This document shows, piece after piece, positions 44,744 through 55,837 of a stretch of 64,000 nucleotides of DNA. This DNA is from Posidonia oceanica. Its lineage: Eukaryota > Streptophyta > Magnoliopsida > Alismatales > Posidoniaceae. The position numbers and the translations under genes were made by a program. The notes below the pieces were generated by a model. It saw only the letters and a program-made list of their open reading frames with translations, searched no databases and had not been told where the DNA came from. The stretch is from positions 73,224,001 to 73,288,000 of the forward strand of contig JAZBRS010000075.1 in assembly GCA_037176725.1 (NCBI GenBank), read 5' to 3'. Position 1 is the stretch's first letter. Each line of letters opens with the position of its first letter.

Positions 44744-46001
44744 CTGCAATAAGCAGACAAACATTCATTTCGTAAAATTCTAAGAAATAGAATTGAAAAC
44801 AATTAAAAAGAGATTTAGCTAGGTGAACTTATCTAGGTGAACTTCGAAAGCAGGCTGAATTATCTAGTGTTTTAGGAGATGCCAATCTAAAAGAGCAATC
44901 ACATGTTCTTCAGAACTAGATTAAGTAAATACCCCTATTGTGCTATTAAAGATAATATCAATCATCAATCATGAATTCATGATAAACTTTAATTTATATG
45001 AACTTCTCTTACTCAAATAAAAACAATGCCCCGCTTACAATAACAAAAGGTTAGCTCATATTTACATAGACAAAACTATCTCAATTTGTATAGAAGGTAG
45101 TGGAGTATTGATTGACTAAGACTTCCTCGCAAAGAGGATTTGTCTTATTAATTATCCATTCTCTTACCTAGAACAACAAAAATATATCTCCATGACAAAA
45201 CTATTATCAAATATCCATGGGAAGTTATCCTACATACTAGCTAGTATTCTAGTACGTTACGACTAATAAGCTGTCCCTTTTCTGTTGAGACCATCTTGGC
45301 AATAGAGTTTTGCTAATCCTCTAGCGCATTGATGGATGAGACATTATGTTTATAATCAAGACAGTACAGTTGTTATGCCATGTAGAACTACCAAAGGCCT
45401 CTAATAAATAATATAAATTATATCACCCATAGGGATCCTCTCCTGTCACTGAACTCTAACCATCCACGTGGTGGAAAGATATATATCTAAGCAGCAGTTA
45501 ACATCTAAATTAAATCCAATCACCCTTGATGAGTGAACAGACCGGATGTAACTTAAACACTCCACTAAGTTGAGAGAATCTTGCTCACTGTATTTTTTAT
45601 TCAAGCGGTGGATGACATAAGTACCAATACTGGAGAAAAACATCGATCAACTATGTAACTTAACAAATGCTCCTACGTTTCTTTGTCCACTCATTGTCAT
45701 AGCAATTGATCTTCTTAATTCTGACAAATATCGCTTTCCCATCTGAGCTGTATAATTTAATCAAGTAAGATTTCTCAAGAAGCTCAAATCATGAAGGATT
45801 TCCCATGGACGAGTACTTTCTAGCTCAAAAACTTGTTCGATAAACTTATGATAGTCATTGAAAAAAATCATTACATGAAAGTTGGATGCATTGTTCGAGT
45901 TACAATATTATATAGTAAGTTAAATGAGAGAGAAATTGCAACTGAAAACATGGATAGAGCGCATCAGAAAAGAGAATACCAATAAATTGTGGAAAACAAA
46001 C
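44744..46001. other. AT-rich DNA, no gene seen
   Basis: No protein family recognised. It may be interior CACTA sequence or flanking DNA; the missing second CACTA end leaves this open. Confidence 0.45.
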
Positions 46002-46252
46002 TGTTGGAATAACGTGAGCCTGCTGTTGGTCCGTGCCTTCCAGAAGCTTCCGGCATTCCTCACCTGGAATCTTCCTCACCTGTGCAATTCCATTTCACTC
46101 CCCTTGTACACGTCATATTATTCCTTTGTAATGCCTATATAAAGGCAGGCTGGCTCACTGTTTATCAATAACAGAATCTGTTACTGCCACCTTCTTCTTC
46201 TTCCTCTGTTTTCTGTTGACATCTCTCGACGGTGGGTGCGTGAGTTCTTTCA
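46002..46252 (+). repeat. copia-3 5' LTR
   Basis: TGTTGGAATAACGTGAGCC to GAGTTCTTTCA, 251 bp, with TATATAAA at 46136-46143 and a pyrimidine-rich tail. The PBS follows at once. The partner 3' LTR must lie beyond the right edge or be lost, because the large gypsy element interrupts 21 bases downstream. Confidence 0.82.
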
Positions 46253-46264
46253 TGGTATCTATAG
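46253..46264 (+). other. copia-3 primer-binding site
   Basis: TGGTATCTATAG lies directly after the LTR, similar to the initiator-Met tRNA complement TGGTATCAGAGC in its first seven bases. Confidence 0.7.
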
Positions 46265-46919
46265 TAATCCTAATGTTCAGATCGTTTATGCACACTGCCA
46301 AAAGTTCGCGTGCACTGATCGGAATCAGGCTCACTATAAGCGGTTATGTCCGAGGAGGAGGGCTCAACTCGAAAAACACTTAAAACAGAGGAGAAAAGAT
46401 AAGAAAAGAAGAAGATAAGACAATTCAGAGTCGCCACCGTGTCTATTATCGGGAGACAAGGAAAACTGGGGGAAATGCGTGAGTTAACACGCAAACCAAG
46501 CAATAGATGCAATGTAAAGCAATGCAAGGGAAAACAAATGCAAATGAATGCAAATGATATGACTCATGCATAGGATAAGGGCAATATGGTCATTGCGGGT
46601 CAAAAGACTGGACAAGGACTCCTGTTACATGCGGGGAAGGTGTTAGGTACCCCCGACATGCCCGAGAATCGGTCTTTCTAGGCTTACGCTCGCGTACGCA
46701 GGAGAATGCAGGTTTGAATGCCTAAATGCCAATGAATGCCTGAATGAATGCAAAGACTGGGATGCAATGCAGGAAAGTAAACGTGCAGTCTAAGTACTCA
46801 GCAACGCTGTCTGTGTTCCGAACCGGTCGAAACCTGGCTCGTGAGAACTCCAGACAGTAAGCATCACTGCCTTATATGCAAATGCAAGCGAAAAAGTAAA
46901 ACGGCAGTAAAACCAAGCA

Positions 46920-47240
46920 ATGTGGGCGACATGCAAGAGAAAACAGCGTAAAACGCGCGAAACGATGCGAGAAACGGAAGCGGCACGCGAAACGGTGCAA
47001 GAAAACGAGATCGGCATGCAAAACGGCGCAAAAGACAGAGCGGCAAGCAAAACGGTGCGAAAAAGCAAAGCCAGCATGCAAAACAGTGCAAGAAACAGGA
47101 GCGGGCACGCAAAATGGTGCCAAAAGGAAAGCGGACACGCAAAACGGTGTGAGAAACAAAGTCAGCATGCAAAACGGTGCAAGAAAGCAAAGTAGGCACG
47201 CAAAACGGTGCCAAAGCAAAGTAGACACGCAAAACAGTGC
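46920..47240. repeat. Imperfect tandem repeat of about 30-38 bp in the LTR
   Basis: Successive units carry GCAAAACGGTGC(C/A/G)A followed by AGA/AAG-rich spacers and (G)GC(A/G)(T/C)GC. About nine diverged copies. Frames through it read as low-complexity Cys/Phe/Leu strings on the minus strand. Confidence 0.7.
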
Positions 47241-48099
47241 CAAAACAAGCGAGATAAAATATCGAGAAAGTCATGTAGATGCAGATGCAAGGAGGAAGAG
47301 CAAGAGAAGCAAGGGGGAAGCAAACAGTGCGTGTGTGAGAACAGGTATTGTTTAAGGACCGCGCAAAGTAGGTGTGAAGACCTACAAAGGGGAAGAGAAG
47401 CAAGTGGAGGAATTACCACTATTTTGTGACTGTTTCCCACCAAAGTGTCCCACGATGTGTCTCGCATGCTGCCAAAAGCTCGCGATGCGATCGGATCGTG
47501 GAAAAAGGGGAAGAAAGTTACAATTAGTGGTGAATCCAGGGGAAACACAACACAAAACACTAGGAGTACGCGAAAAGAAGAGACAGAGTTGATAGATAAG
47601 AAAAGGAAGTCCTAATCTACATGCTCGAGAAATCAGAAAGCGAAAACAATGCTTGGAATGCAAATGATGTGCAAATGAATGCTGTGCAAAGGTTCGGGAG
47701 GACTTACCTTGGAAATCTAAAGCTTGATCTGAGAACTGCTTGGTCCATGCTGAAGAGCGCTCCACCGGGGTCGTCCAGGTAGCTTGGTTGAGAAGATCCA
47801 ACGACCAGATTTAAAGATATCCCAGCTTCAAGGCAGAGGGGCCAGAACAGGGGAGAAGAATGGATCTAGGTGTACAGGAGGTCCTAGGGGTGTGCAAAAC
47901 AGGTCCTCCCATGTAAATAGGAGCTAGGAATGCTTAAGTGTGTGCAAGAATGCCAAATGCAAAGATGCATGAGTGCAATGCATGCAGGAATGCAAGAAAA
48001 GGACCTAAGAATGACTTTTCAGAAAACTTGGGAGCTTATGTGCAAGTTTTAAAAAAGTGGGGGTCTAAATGCAAAGATTTTGAAAAGTTAGAGGGTTTT

Positions 48100-48870
48100 T
48101 ACGCAAGGTTTTTGAAAATTAGAGGGTCTGAGTGCAATTTTGCAAAATGCAGGGTTCAGAATGCAATTTTATAAGGTAAACATGCATTAGGATAAGTTTT
48201 GAAATCGTATGGGGGATTAACATGTAATTTTGAAACATGCAGGGGTTGGAATGCAATTTTGTAAGCAAAACAATGGTCTTAAATGGTCTGAGAATGCAAA
48301 CAGAGGACCTATATGTAATTTTTAAATATGCAGGGTCTAAAATGCAATTTTATAAGCAAAAATATGCATTTAAATGAGTTTTATAAGCATGTAGAGGACC
48401 TATATGCAATTTTTAAAACATGTAGGATCTAAAATGCAATTTTATAAGCAAATATATGCATTTAAATGTATGCTGTGCATTAATGAATGACCTATATGCA
48501 AAAATCAAAAAGTATGGGGGAAATGATACAATGCAGTAAGAAAAATTAAAAAATAAATGTATGAGTTAACAGAACAGAGGACTAAAGTACAATTAGGGAA
48601 AACAACAGGGATTAAAAATGCAATTTACTAAGGTAAAATATAAGCATTAAATTAGATTATCGATTGAAGGACTAACATGCAAAAATGGAAAACCAGAGGG
48701 CTTGAACTAAAATAAACATTAAAAGAAAACACAGTAGAAGGACCAATATGCAATTAGACAGTTTTTTAAGTTTTTCATGCAATTTCATATGATTTAAATT
48801 CGGAATTAAATGAATCTTAAACAGAGACAGGACCAGAATGCAATGAAGTAAAAACAGGAACTGGAAATGC
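48100..48870. repeat. AT-rich imperfect repeats (GCAATTTTATAAG family) in the LTR
   Basis: (A)ATGCAATTTTATAAGCAAA and ATGCAATTTTTAAA-type words recur at irregular 40-100-bp spacing, mixed with AGGACCTATATGC and TAGGATCTAAAATGC words. This suggests a decayed tandem array. Confidence 0.55.
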
Positions 48871-51800
48871 AATTTAGTAACAAAATAGCTTAGCTAATAG
48901 AAAATAACGCTACAGTGGAAAGCCAGCCGCCATGGCACTGTAGCACAGAGCTACCAGTGGCCATGACCGGCGGAGGGGGGCTGCTAAGGATGCACTGGAA
49001 GGTCGGCGACGTTCACCGGAGGTTGACGGAGATCTGGGAGGCGTCGGCGCGGCTTGGTGCTGCTTGGAGCAAGCCGGAGAGCTGAACGGAGCTCTGCAGA
49101 CCTGCTTGGAGGCAGGGAAGATGATCGGAGCGTCGTCGTGGCATTCTGAAGCCACCGGAGTGATCCTGGAGTCGATGCGGAGCTCAGGCGATCCTTGGAT
49201 GCGAGTTCTGCTACCGGAGCGATGATTCCAGTTGCGGAGCTCGCCGGAGAAGACGAGATGACGGCGGCGACAACTCGGCGGAAGAGGGGCTGGAATCCTA
49301 TTCTAACAGGCCAGGAAGCACAAGATGAGAAAAACTAGACTAAGGGAGAAGAGTGGTACCTGATTCTGCGGCTGAGGAGTTCCCTCGACGTCTGGTGCTT
49401 CAGTGATCGCCGGCGGAGATCGTCCGGCTGTTGCAGAGCTCGTCGTCGGCTCGAGAGTGCTGGGAATGGATCAGTGGAGTACTCCGGAGCTTCCTGGACG
49501 TCCGGAGCGAAGCTTCGCGACCCGGAGGAAGATTCGGCTTCAGTGGGTGCTCAAGAAGCAGCCAGAGGTGGATAGGAGTGTTTGCTGCTCTCCGGATCGA
49601 GAGGAGGATGCCGGCGAGCTTCTGGAGGGTTCGTGAGTGTTTCTGGATGCTCAGGAGGACTGGGAAGGGGCTGGAGAAGAAGTTTGGTCGCTGGGTGATT
49701 TTCTGGAAGAAATGAGTAGAGGTGTTTGTGGTGATGGATTCGGTCTGTGGTGAGGGTTAGAGCTGAAGCTCAGGTGGATTTAGAAGGTGAGATTCTGGGG
49801 AGTTGCTAGGTGGAGTTTGGAGGGATTTGTGGATCTGTGGTGCTCGGAATTTTGAGAGGAGGGGGTGTTGGATTCTGTTGGGTTTTCAGGGTGATGGAGG
49901 GTGAATTCAAAGGTGGTTCGGGGCATGGAAGGAAGGCCTGAAATGGTGGATATTTGGGTGGATTTGGGGGAGGAATTGGGAGAAGTTTGAGGGCTGTTTG
50001 GGGCTCTAGATCAGACGGGAAGGAAGAGGAAGAAGAGTTGCAGAATTTGTAGAGGAAGAGAGGAAGAATGGGGGTGGCTTCTGGTCAGGATTGCTCTCTC
50101 TCTCTCGGACTACCAAAGGCGATGAAGGAGGAGGTTGCTGGGGGTTTTAAGCAGCTGCTGGGGAGGAGAAGCGCGCAGTGGAATTCGAATTCCACCGGCG
50201 GGAGGCTGCTGCTGTAGAGGAAGGACGGCCGGAGGTGACGGCAATTAATGCCCCCCCTTCGGAGAAGCTGCTGAGACACGAGAGAGGTGGAGATGAGCTG
50301 GAGGCTGAGGTGATCGGGAGGGAGAAGAGAAATCAAATTTTTTTGAAGAGGAGAGGGAGACTGGCGGGAGGAATCTGAGGAAGAAGAAGAAGAAGAAGGG
50401 GGAAGAGGAGGAAGAAGGCTGTGGACTACAGGTCGGGCTTCGCGCGAAAGGAAAAAAAGGAAAAAAAAGAAAGGAAGAAGGAAGGAGGGGAACGGGCCCA
50501 AGAAAAAAGAAAAAATAGAAAGAAAGGAAGAAAGGGAAAAGAAGAGGGGAAAGAAGAAGGAAATAAAAAAAGATAAAAATAAAATAAAAATAGAAAAGAT
50601 TTTTAGAATAGTTGTGCTTAAGGTTAGGACTTTGATTAAGTTTTTTAATGGTTGTTTTTAATTGGTTAATTAGGTTTAAAGAGATTTAGTTTTGATTAGG
50701 GTTTCTAGGGTTTTCTTTGTTTTTGATTTGTTTTTGATTTTGTTTAAATGTTTGTTAAGTCTTTTAAGTTGTTTTTTAATTATGTTTTTCTTGTTAAATA
50801 CTTGGGATGTTAATTAGGATTTTTTAAAGTTTGTTTTTAGATCAATTATGGTGAGTTTTAGATTTTTGATTTTAGCCCTTTTTTTCTTAAGTCTTCTTTG
50901 ATTTGTTCTTGATTTTTGTTTGTTAAGTTTTCTTGTTAAGTTTTGATTAAGTGTTTTTAGATTTTTGATTGTTTGTTTTTATTTTTTAATTAAGTTTTCA
51001 AATTGTTTCTTTTTAGGATTGTTAAGTTTCTCTTTTTCTTAAGTAGTTGTCTTAATGTTTCCTTAATTGTTTTCTTTCTTCTTAGGATTTGTTTTTTATT
51101 ATTTTTAGTAGGGCTTTTACCTTTGCTTGTTTTGATTACATTTTGGTTTCTTTCTTTGATTTTACAGTATTTTCTTTTTGTTTGTTTTGCATTTTTAAGT
51201 TGCATTCTTATTTTTCCATTTTAGCTAGATTTAGTCAGGTTTTGGTTTTTTAATTGTTTGTTTAAGTTTTTAATTATTTCTTTTAGGATTTTGGTTTGTT
51301 TTCCTTTTGTTTTAGGGTTTTAAAGGTTTTTTACGGATTTTTTAGAGATTAAGTAAGAGAAGGAAAAGAAAAGGAAAAGGAAGAAGAAAGGGAGAAATGG
51401 AGGAGTAAAGAGGAAAAGGAAGAGTTGAAAGAAAACATTTTTTAGAAAGTCAAAGAAAATGCTAAAAATAAGGTAAAAATATAAATAAGATTCAGAAGAG
51501 ATAGATGCACAAGGGGGCCCACAGCTCGGCAAGAAGAAGGGAGACAAGGGGGTGAAAAGAAGGAGGATAATCAGGAGAGAGAGAGAGAGAGGAGAGAGAA
51601 AAGAATAATCTAGGAGAGAGAAAAGGATAATTTGGGTAAATGAAGGGGTTAGGGGTTTTGAAAATAGGTGAAATTTGGGGTGTGTGTGGCCTAGGGTCTC
51701 TAGTGTTCGACCTAGGATTTTGGTCTGGTTTTGGGAAGGTTTTGGAAGGGTTTTGAGGTGTAGAAAAAGGATAGTTTTACTTAGGTTTTCTAGGTTTTTT

Positions 51801-52042
51801 GGAGTGGTTTTGGATTGAAATTTTGAAGGTTTTTGGGTAGATTTGCTAAGTTGGGAATGGTGAGTTTTCTTATGATTTTTGGGTAGTTTTTGAACTAGAA
51901 AAAGGGGTGTAATTCTAGGTTAAGTTTGAGCTAGTTTTGGAGAGAAGGATGAAGAGGATTGTGTAGGTTTGGACCTAAATTTGAATCCAGAAGCTACCAG
52001 GAGATTCCAATTGATTAAGCCTGTCAAAATGGGGTGTCAACA

Positions 52043-52056
52043 GATGCCCCTCCCTG
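52043..52056 (-). other. Polypurine tract of the Tat/Ogre element
   Basis: The minus strand reads GGGAGGGGCATC immediately before the LTR start TGTTGACA. Purine-rich and correctly placed for plus-strand priming. Confidence 0.7.
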
Positions 52057-52564
52057 TGTGAGGTCAAGCGAAGCGAGGCCGCTGCTCAAGGTTGACAAGA
52101 CACCCCATCTGACCGACGGGAGCAGAAGATTGCTATTGGCGTGAGTTACTTATTCGGCGGATGCACCGAAAGTCATAGCTCGTTGCCGCAATGCGAAGTG
52201 CAGGTGCAGATGGATGAGATGCAATGTATGCAATGCATGCTAATGCAAATGCAATACAAATGTTAGCGCAAAAGTTAGTACAGCTAAGAATACTGATGCA
52301 GCACAGGATGATGATGATGCTGGACTAGTATGCAGTGCTAGAAAAGGAAAGTGCAAAGATGATGCAAAAGAAAAATGCTAAAAGAGAAACGCGATGTGGC
52401 GCAAAGACCCGGCAGGCAGGCCAAACTTGCGTGACAAGGCAAGAAAGAAAGTTGCAGCTTGTCCCCGCCCGGGGAACAAGCTAGCAAAAAGGGTGCGAGG
52501 GGAGAGAGGCCGACTCTCCTATCGCAAGGAGATGCGGAACTTTGCCTTCCTGGGACAAAGTCGC
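52057..52564. other. Non-coding 3' region of the Tat/Ogre element
   Basis: No gene seen. It has repeated GATGCAAATGCAAT-type words at 52215-52260 and leads into the minisatellites. Confidence 0.5.
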
Positions 52565-53615
52565 GCGAAGAGGGTGATAAGGTGTCGGGCTTATCGGCCG
52601 GATAGTTTACGGACCTATCAACCGGAAGCGATAGTTTACGGACCTATCAACCCGAAGCAGTTGTGAGTGATAGTTACTGGATATCAGCCGTAAAACATGA
52701 TTGTGCAGGATAGTTTATGGTCTTATCAACCGGAAGTGATAGTTTACGGGCCTATCAACCGGGAGCGATAGTTTATGGGCCTATCAACCGGGAGCGATAG
52801 TTTACGGTCCTATCAACCGGAAGCACAATCCATGAGTGATAGTTACTGGATATCAGCCGTATAACGCAAATGCCAGAGAATAATAGTTTACGGTCCTATA
52901 AACTAGAAGCGATAGTTTACGAGCTTATCAACCGGGAGCGATAGTTTACGGGCTTATCAACCGGAAGCGATAGTTTACGGTCCTATCAATCGGAAAGGGC
53001 ATGTGCGAGTGATAGTTACTGGATATCAGCCGTATAACATGATTGGCGCAGCGATCGTTTACGGTCCTATCAACCGAAAGCGATAGTTTACGGACCTATC
53101 AACCGGAAGCGATAGTTTACGGACCTATCAACCAGAAGTGATAGTTTACGGTCCTATCAACCGGGAGAGATAGTTTACGGTTCTATCAACCGGAAAGCGC
53201 AATCATGAGGGATAGTTACTGGTTATCAGCCGTATAATGCAATTGCAAGTGATAGTTTACGGTCCTATCAACCGGAAGCGATAGTTTACGGGCCTATCAA
53301 CCGGGAGCGATAGTTTACGGTCCTATCAACCGGAAGCGATAGTTTACGGTCCTATCAACCGGAAAGTGCAATTGCAAGGGATAGTTACTGGATATCAGCC
53401 GTATAACGTAATTGCAAGTGATAGTTTTGGATATCAGCCAAGGTTGAGTTTTGGATCATCAGCCAAAGAATGATAGTTTACGGCCCTATCAACCGGAAAG
53501 TGCAATTACGAGGGACAGTTATTGGATATCAGCCGTATAACACAACTGCGGGCTAGATAAGACACCAGCCCAAGATGATAGTTTACGGTCCTATCAACCG
53601 GAAAGAGCAGTGATC
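52565..53615. repeat. Minisatellite A: 29-bp units with a GATAG-N9-CTATC stem, in a higher-order pattern
   Basis: About 22 units contain GATAGTTTACGG(N)CCTATC followed by AACCGG(A/G)AGC; the unit is 29 bp. GATAG and CTATC are inverse to each other around a 9-nt loop. At intervals of about 130-200 bp (near 52668, 52838, 53012, 53211, 53381 and 53515) runs of units are broken by a variant, GATAGTTACTGGATATCAGC then CGTATAA, giving a higher-order repeat. Minus-strand frames over it are not taken as coding. Confidence 0.9.
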
Positions 53616-53634
53616 GATCGATCGATCGATCGAT
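53609..53634. repeat. GATC microsatellite
   Basis: Six to seven GATC/GATT units between the two minisatellites. Confidence 0.8.
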
Positions 53635-53689
53635 TGATAAGAAAAAGAGTGATTGATTGATTGAAAAAGATTGATAAGAAAAAGACTGA

Positions 53690-54115
53690 TAAGATATCGG
53701 ACTTATCAGCCGGCAAAGGGAAAGGGGTGATAAGATATCGGACTTATCGGCCGGTAAAGAGGGGATGAAGGAATGATAAGATATTGGACTTATCGACCGG
53801 CAAAGGGAAAGAGATGATAAGATATCGGACTTATTGGCCGGCAAATGAATAAAAGAATAGAATGATAAGATATCGGACTTATCAGTCGGCAAAGAGGGGA
53901 TGAAGGAATGATAAGATATCGGACTTATCGGCCGGCAAAGGGAAAGGGATGATAAGATATCGGACTTATCGGCTGGCAAATGAATAAAAGAATAGAATGA
54001 TAAGATATCGGACTTATCGACCGGCAAAGAGGGGATAAAGGAATAATAAGATATCGGACTTATCGGCCGGCAAAGAGAAAGAGATGATAAGATATCGAAC
54101 TTATCGGCCGGCAAA
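53690..54115. repeat. Minisatellite B: units with a GATAAG-N8-CTTATC stem
   Basis: About ten units of GATAAGATATCGGACTTATC followed by (G/A)(G/A)CCGGCAAA and an alternating spacer: short with GGGAAAGAGAT, long with GAGGGGATGAAGGAAT or TGAATAAAAGAATAGAAT. GATAAG and CTTATC are inverse to each other. The unit is related to minisatellite A (shared GATA..., CGG-N-C, TATC, CCGG positions). The 202-residue minus-strand frame across it is a repeat artefact. Confidence 0.9.
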
Positions 54116-54661
54116 TGAATGGGCTTCGCGAGGGCGAATCATCCCATGATACTAGGAATATCATGGGGGAAAGAGAGGGAGAGTGATACCAAGGGGCCAG
54201 CGTGTCCTTGGCATCGAAAGCAGAGGATGAAGACAAAACTGTCGCGTTTGCCAAACGAGTAGTTTGGGGTACTAGTCTAAAGATGATGACAGGTTGATGG
54301 ACCTATCGCCGGGCAGTTGGGGGTGCCAACCAAGGATGACAGGTTGACGGACATATCGCCGGGCAGTTGGGGGTGCCAGCCCGCTGATGAAGATCCGGAT
54401 GACGGTGCCCGGCAGCTTTGCTTGTTCAGATGTCATGGGTCAGCACTTGGGTTGATTGATGAGGACTTTCCTGTGCTGTTTAGCAGCAAGTCTGGCCAGG
54501 AGCCCTGCAGATATGATTGATATGTTCATGCATGCACTTGAAGCAGATTTGAAATGCAAACAGATGGCTCAGAATGCCTTTGTATTGATTGAACTTGATT
54601 ACATGTCTGTGACAGGCCAAAAGTTTACAGCAGAAGATAGACTGGCAGTTACATGGACGCA
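54116..54661. other. Non-coding spacer with isolated minisatellite-like units
   Basis: Two copies of GACAGGTTGACGGAC(C/A)TATC followed by GCCGGGCAGTTGG at about 54287-54372 look like distant relatives of the minisatellite units. No gene seen. Confidence 0.5.
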
Positions 54662-55837
54662 CTAGTCGGTCCGGGCTTTCTTTGCCCTTCGGGAGTCAGG
54701 GAACTGGGGAGCGCCAGGAGGTATCTCACTGATAGGCCAGAAAGCTTGTATCTCCGTCAGATATTCGGGAGTACATCCCGAGCCTTGTGTAGATGCCAGG
54801 TCAGTAGACCGCACTCCATGCTGCATGAGATCAGCCAGCTTTGTTGTAGCAGATGTTGTCCCGTAAGGATATGCTTGAAGGAGCCTTGGGGCTGCGCTGT
54901 CTATGAAGGTGCCCTGCTGGAGGCCGAACTGCCGCATGACCCGGATGGGGTGATACTCCACACCTCCGGTGAATCCAGGCAGCACCACGAGTCGCGCATC
55001 GCAGGTATCGAAGAAGATAGTGAAAGGCTCGACCGCAGATGGGATGATGTGCCACGTGATGATGTCGTCCGTCAGTTCAGATAGCTTCTTGTATTCTTCG
55101 AGGACCTTTTTGATTGTCCTGGCGTGGCCGCTGTTGCAGTATGTTTCAATGATGTGACCCCGAGGGCGCAGCAAGTTCAGTTCAAGGTGTGCAGCCAGCC
55201 AGATCTGTACTAGCACTCTGCAGCCGTGGAAGTGGCGGCAGCGGTGGGAGATGCGGTCCAGTCCGCAGTATGTTTCAGCCAAGACGACTGGTGCCAGGTC
55301 GATCTGCCTAGTCCCTACAGCAAGTGCGATTTCAGCAATTTCTATCGCGACTGTCATCTGGCCATGAGCGAATATCAGCTCTCCTAGAAATCGGGTGACA
55401 AATCCCCGAAGCCAAAGATCATCTCCGAGTTCAGCGTGCTTGTCTATGATCTCATAAAAGTAGTGTAAGCGCAGCATGGGCGTGGGGCCACTAGTGCAGA
55501 TCCGCCTTTGCTGGCATCGGTCAGTAGATAGCCCAGATAGCTTGCAGAGGACCGCTATGTACTTGTCGCACCTCATGAAAATGGACGGTCCCATCAGTCG
55601 GGAGAAGCCATAGATGCGGCGCACCTCTTCCAGAGTAGGTGTCAGTTCAGTCCTTCCGAAGTGGAAGACATGGTGCGCCGACTTCCAGAATCTTGCGGCA
55701 GCGCACAGAAGGTGACGGCTTACTTCGACATCAGCCGCCTTCAGCAGTTTCGTGGGTATGCCCCAGAGGCGCAGCTTCTCGCAGTCTTCCTGAGTAAGCT
55801 TGCCAATCCAGCTCCGCAAGGCTTTAGTACAGTGCAC
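54662..55837 (-). CDS. Additional ORF of the Tat/Ogre element, plant-mobile-domain/DUF7745-like
   Basis: 391 codons, intact from ATG at 55837. The N-terminal part reads ALRSWIGKLTQEDCEKLRLW, then RHLLCAAARFWKSAHHVFHF and GRTELTPTLEEVRRIYGF. The W-x-x-L, FxFG and ELTPTLEEV pattern opens the plant mobile domain / DUF7745 (aminotransferase-like) family found in plant gypsy elements and their domesticated relatives. The middle part DDLWLRGFVTRFLGELIFAH, DLAPVVLAETYCGLDRISHR and GCRVLVQIWLAAHLELNL matches the family's ILAET...L and GC..LLQ.WL..HL blocks. It lies downstream of pol on the same strand. Some Tat-lineage elements carry such extra ORFs; their role is unknown. An open frame of this length in an element with a broken pol is notable. 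The start could be further upstream in frame. Confidence 0.72.
   Translation of the reverse strand: MHCTKALRSWIGKLTQEDCEKLRLWGIPTKLLKAADVEVSRHLLCAAARFWKSAHHVFHFGRTELTPTLEEVRRIYGFSRLMGPSIFMRCDKYIAVLCKLSGLSTDRCQQRRICTSGPTPMLRLHYFYEIIDKHAELGDDLWLRGFVTRFLGELIFAHGQMTVAIEIAEIALAVGTRQIDLAPVVLAETYCGLDRISHRCRHFHGCRVLVQIWLAAHLELNLLRPRGHIIETYCNSGHARTIKKVLEEYKKLSELTDDIITWHIIPSAVEPFTIFFDTCDARLVVLPGFTGGVEYHPIRVMRQFGLQQGTFIDSAAPRLLQAYPYGTTSATTKLADLMQHGVRSTDLASTQGSGCTPEYLTEIQAFWPISEIPPGAPQFPDSRRAKKARTD

Larger units (their letters stand above)
46274..52042 (-). repeat. 3' LTR of the Tat/Ogre element (5769 bp)
   Basis: On the minus strand it starts at 52042 with TGTTGACACCCCATTTTGA and ends at 46274 with CTGAACA. 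The block at 46565-46690 closely resembles 10850-10985 of the solo LTR in copia-1. Inside, from high to low coordinates: a T-rich (plus strand) 50500-51560 section with an AG run near 51572-51600, a GC-richer part 48900-50500, AT-rich imperfect repeats 48100-48870, and a tandem repeat at 46920-47240. No ORF in it looks real. Confidence 0.85.

Noticed and set aside
46864..47403. 179-codon minus-strand ORF rich in Cys/Phe/Leu that looks like a membrane protein
   Set aside because: It reads through a tandem repeat in the LTR, and the other frames give equally long strings.
48910..50501. Several 70-140-codon ORFs in the GC-richer part of the gypsy LTR
   Set aside because: No family similarity, mutually overlapping on both strands, and biased by GC-rich or GGA-rich composition.
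52565..54115. CRISPR-like or coding interpretation of the long regular arrays, including a 202-codon minus-strand ORF
   Set aside because: Units are directly adjacent without unique spacers, and the ORF is just the repeat read in one frame.
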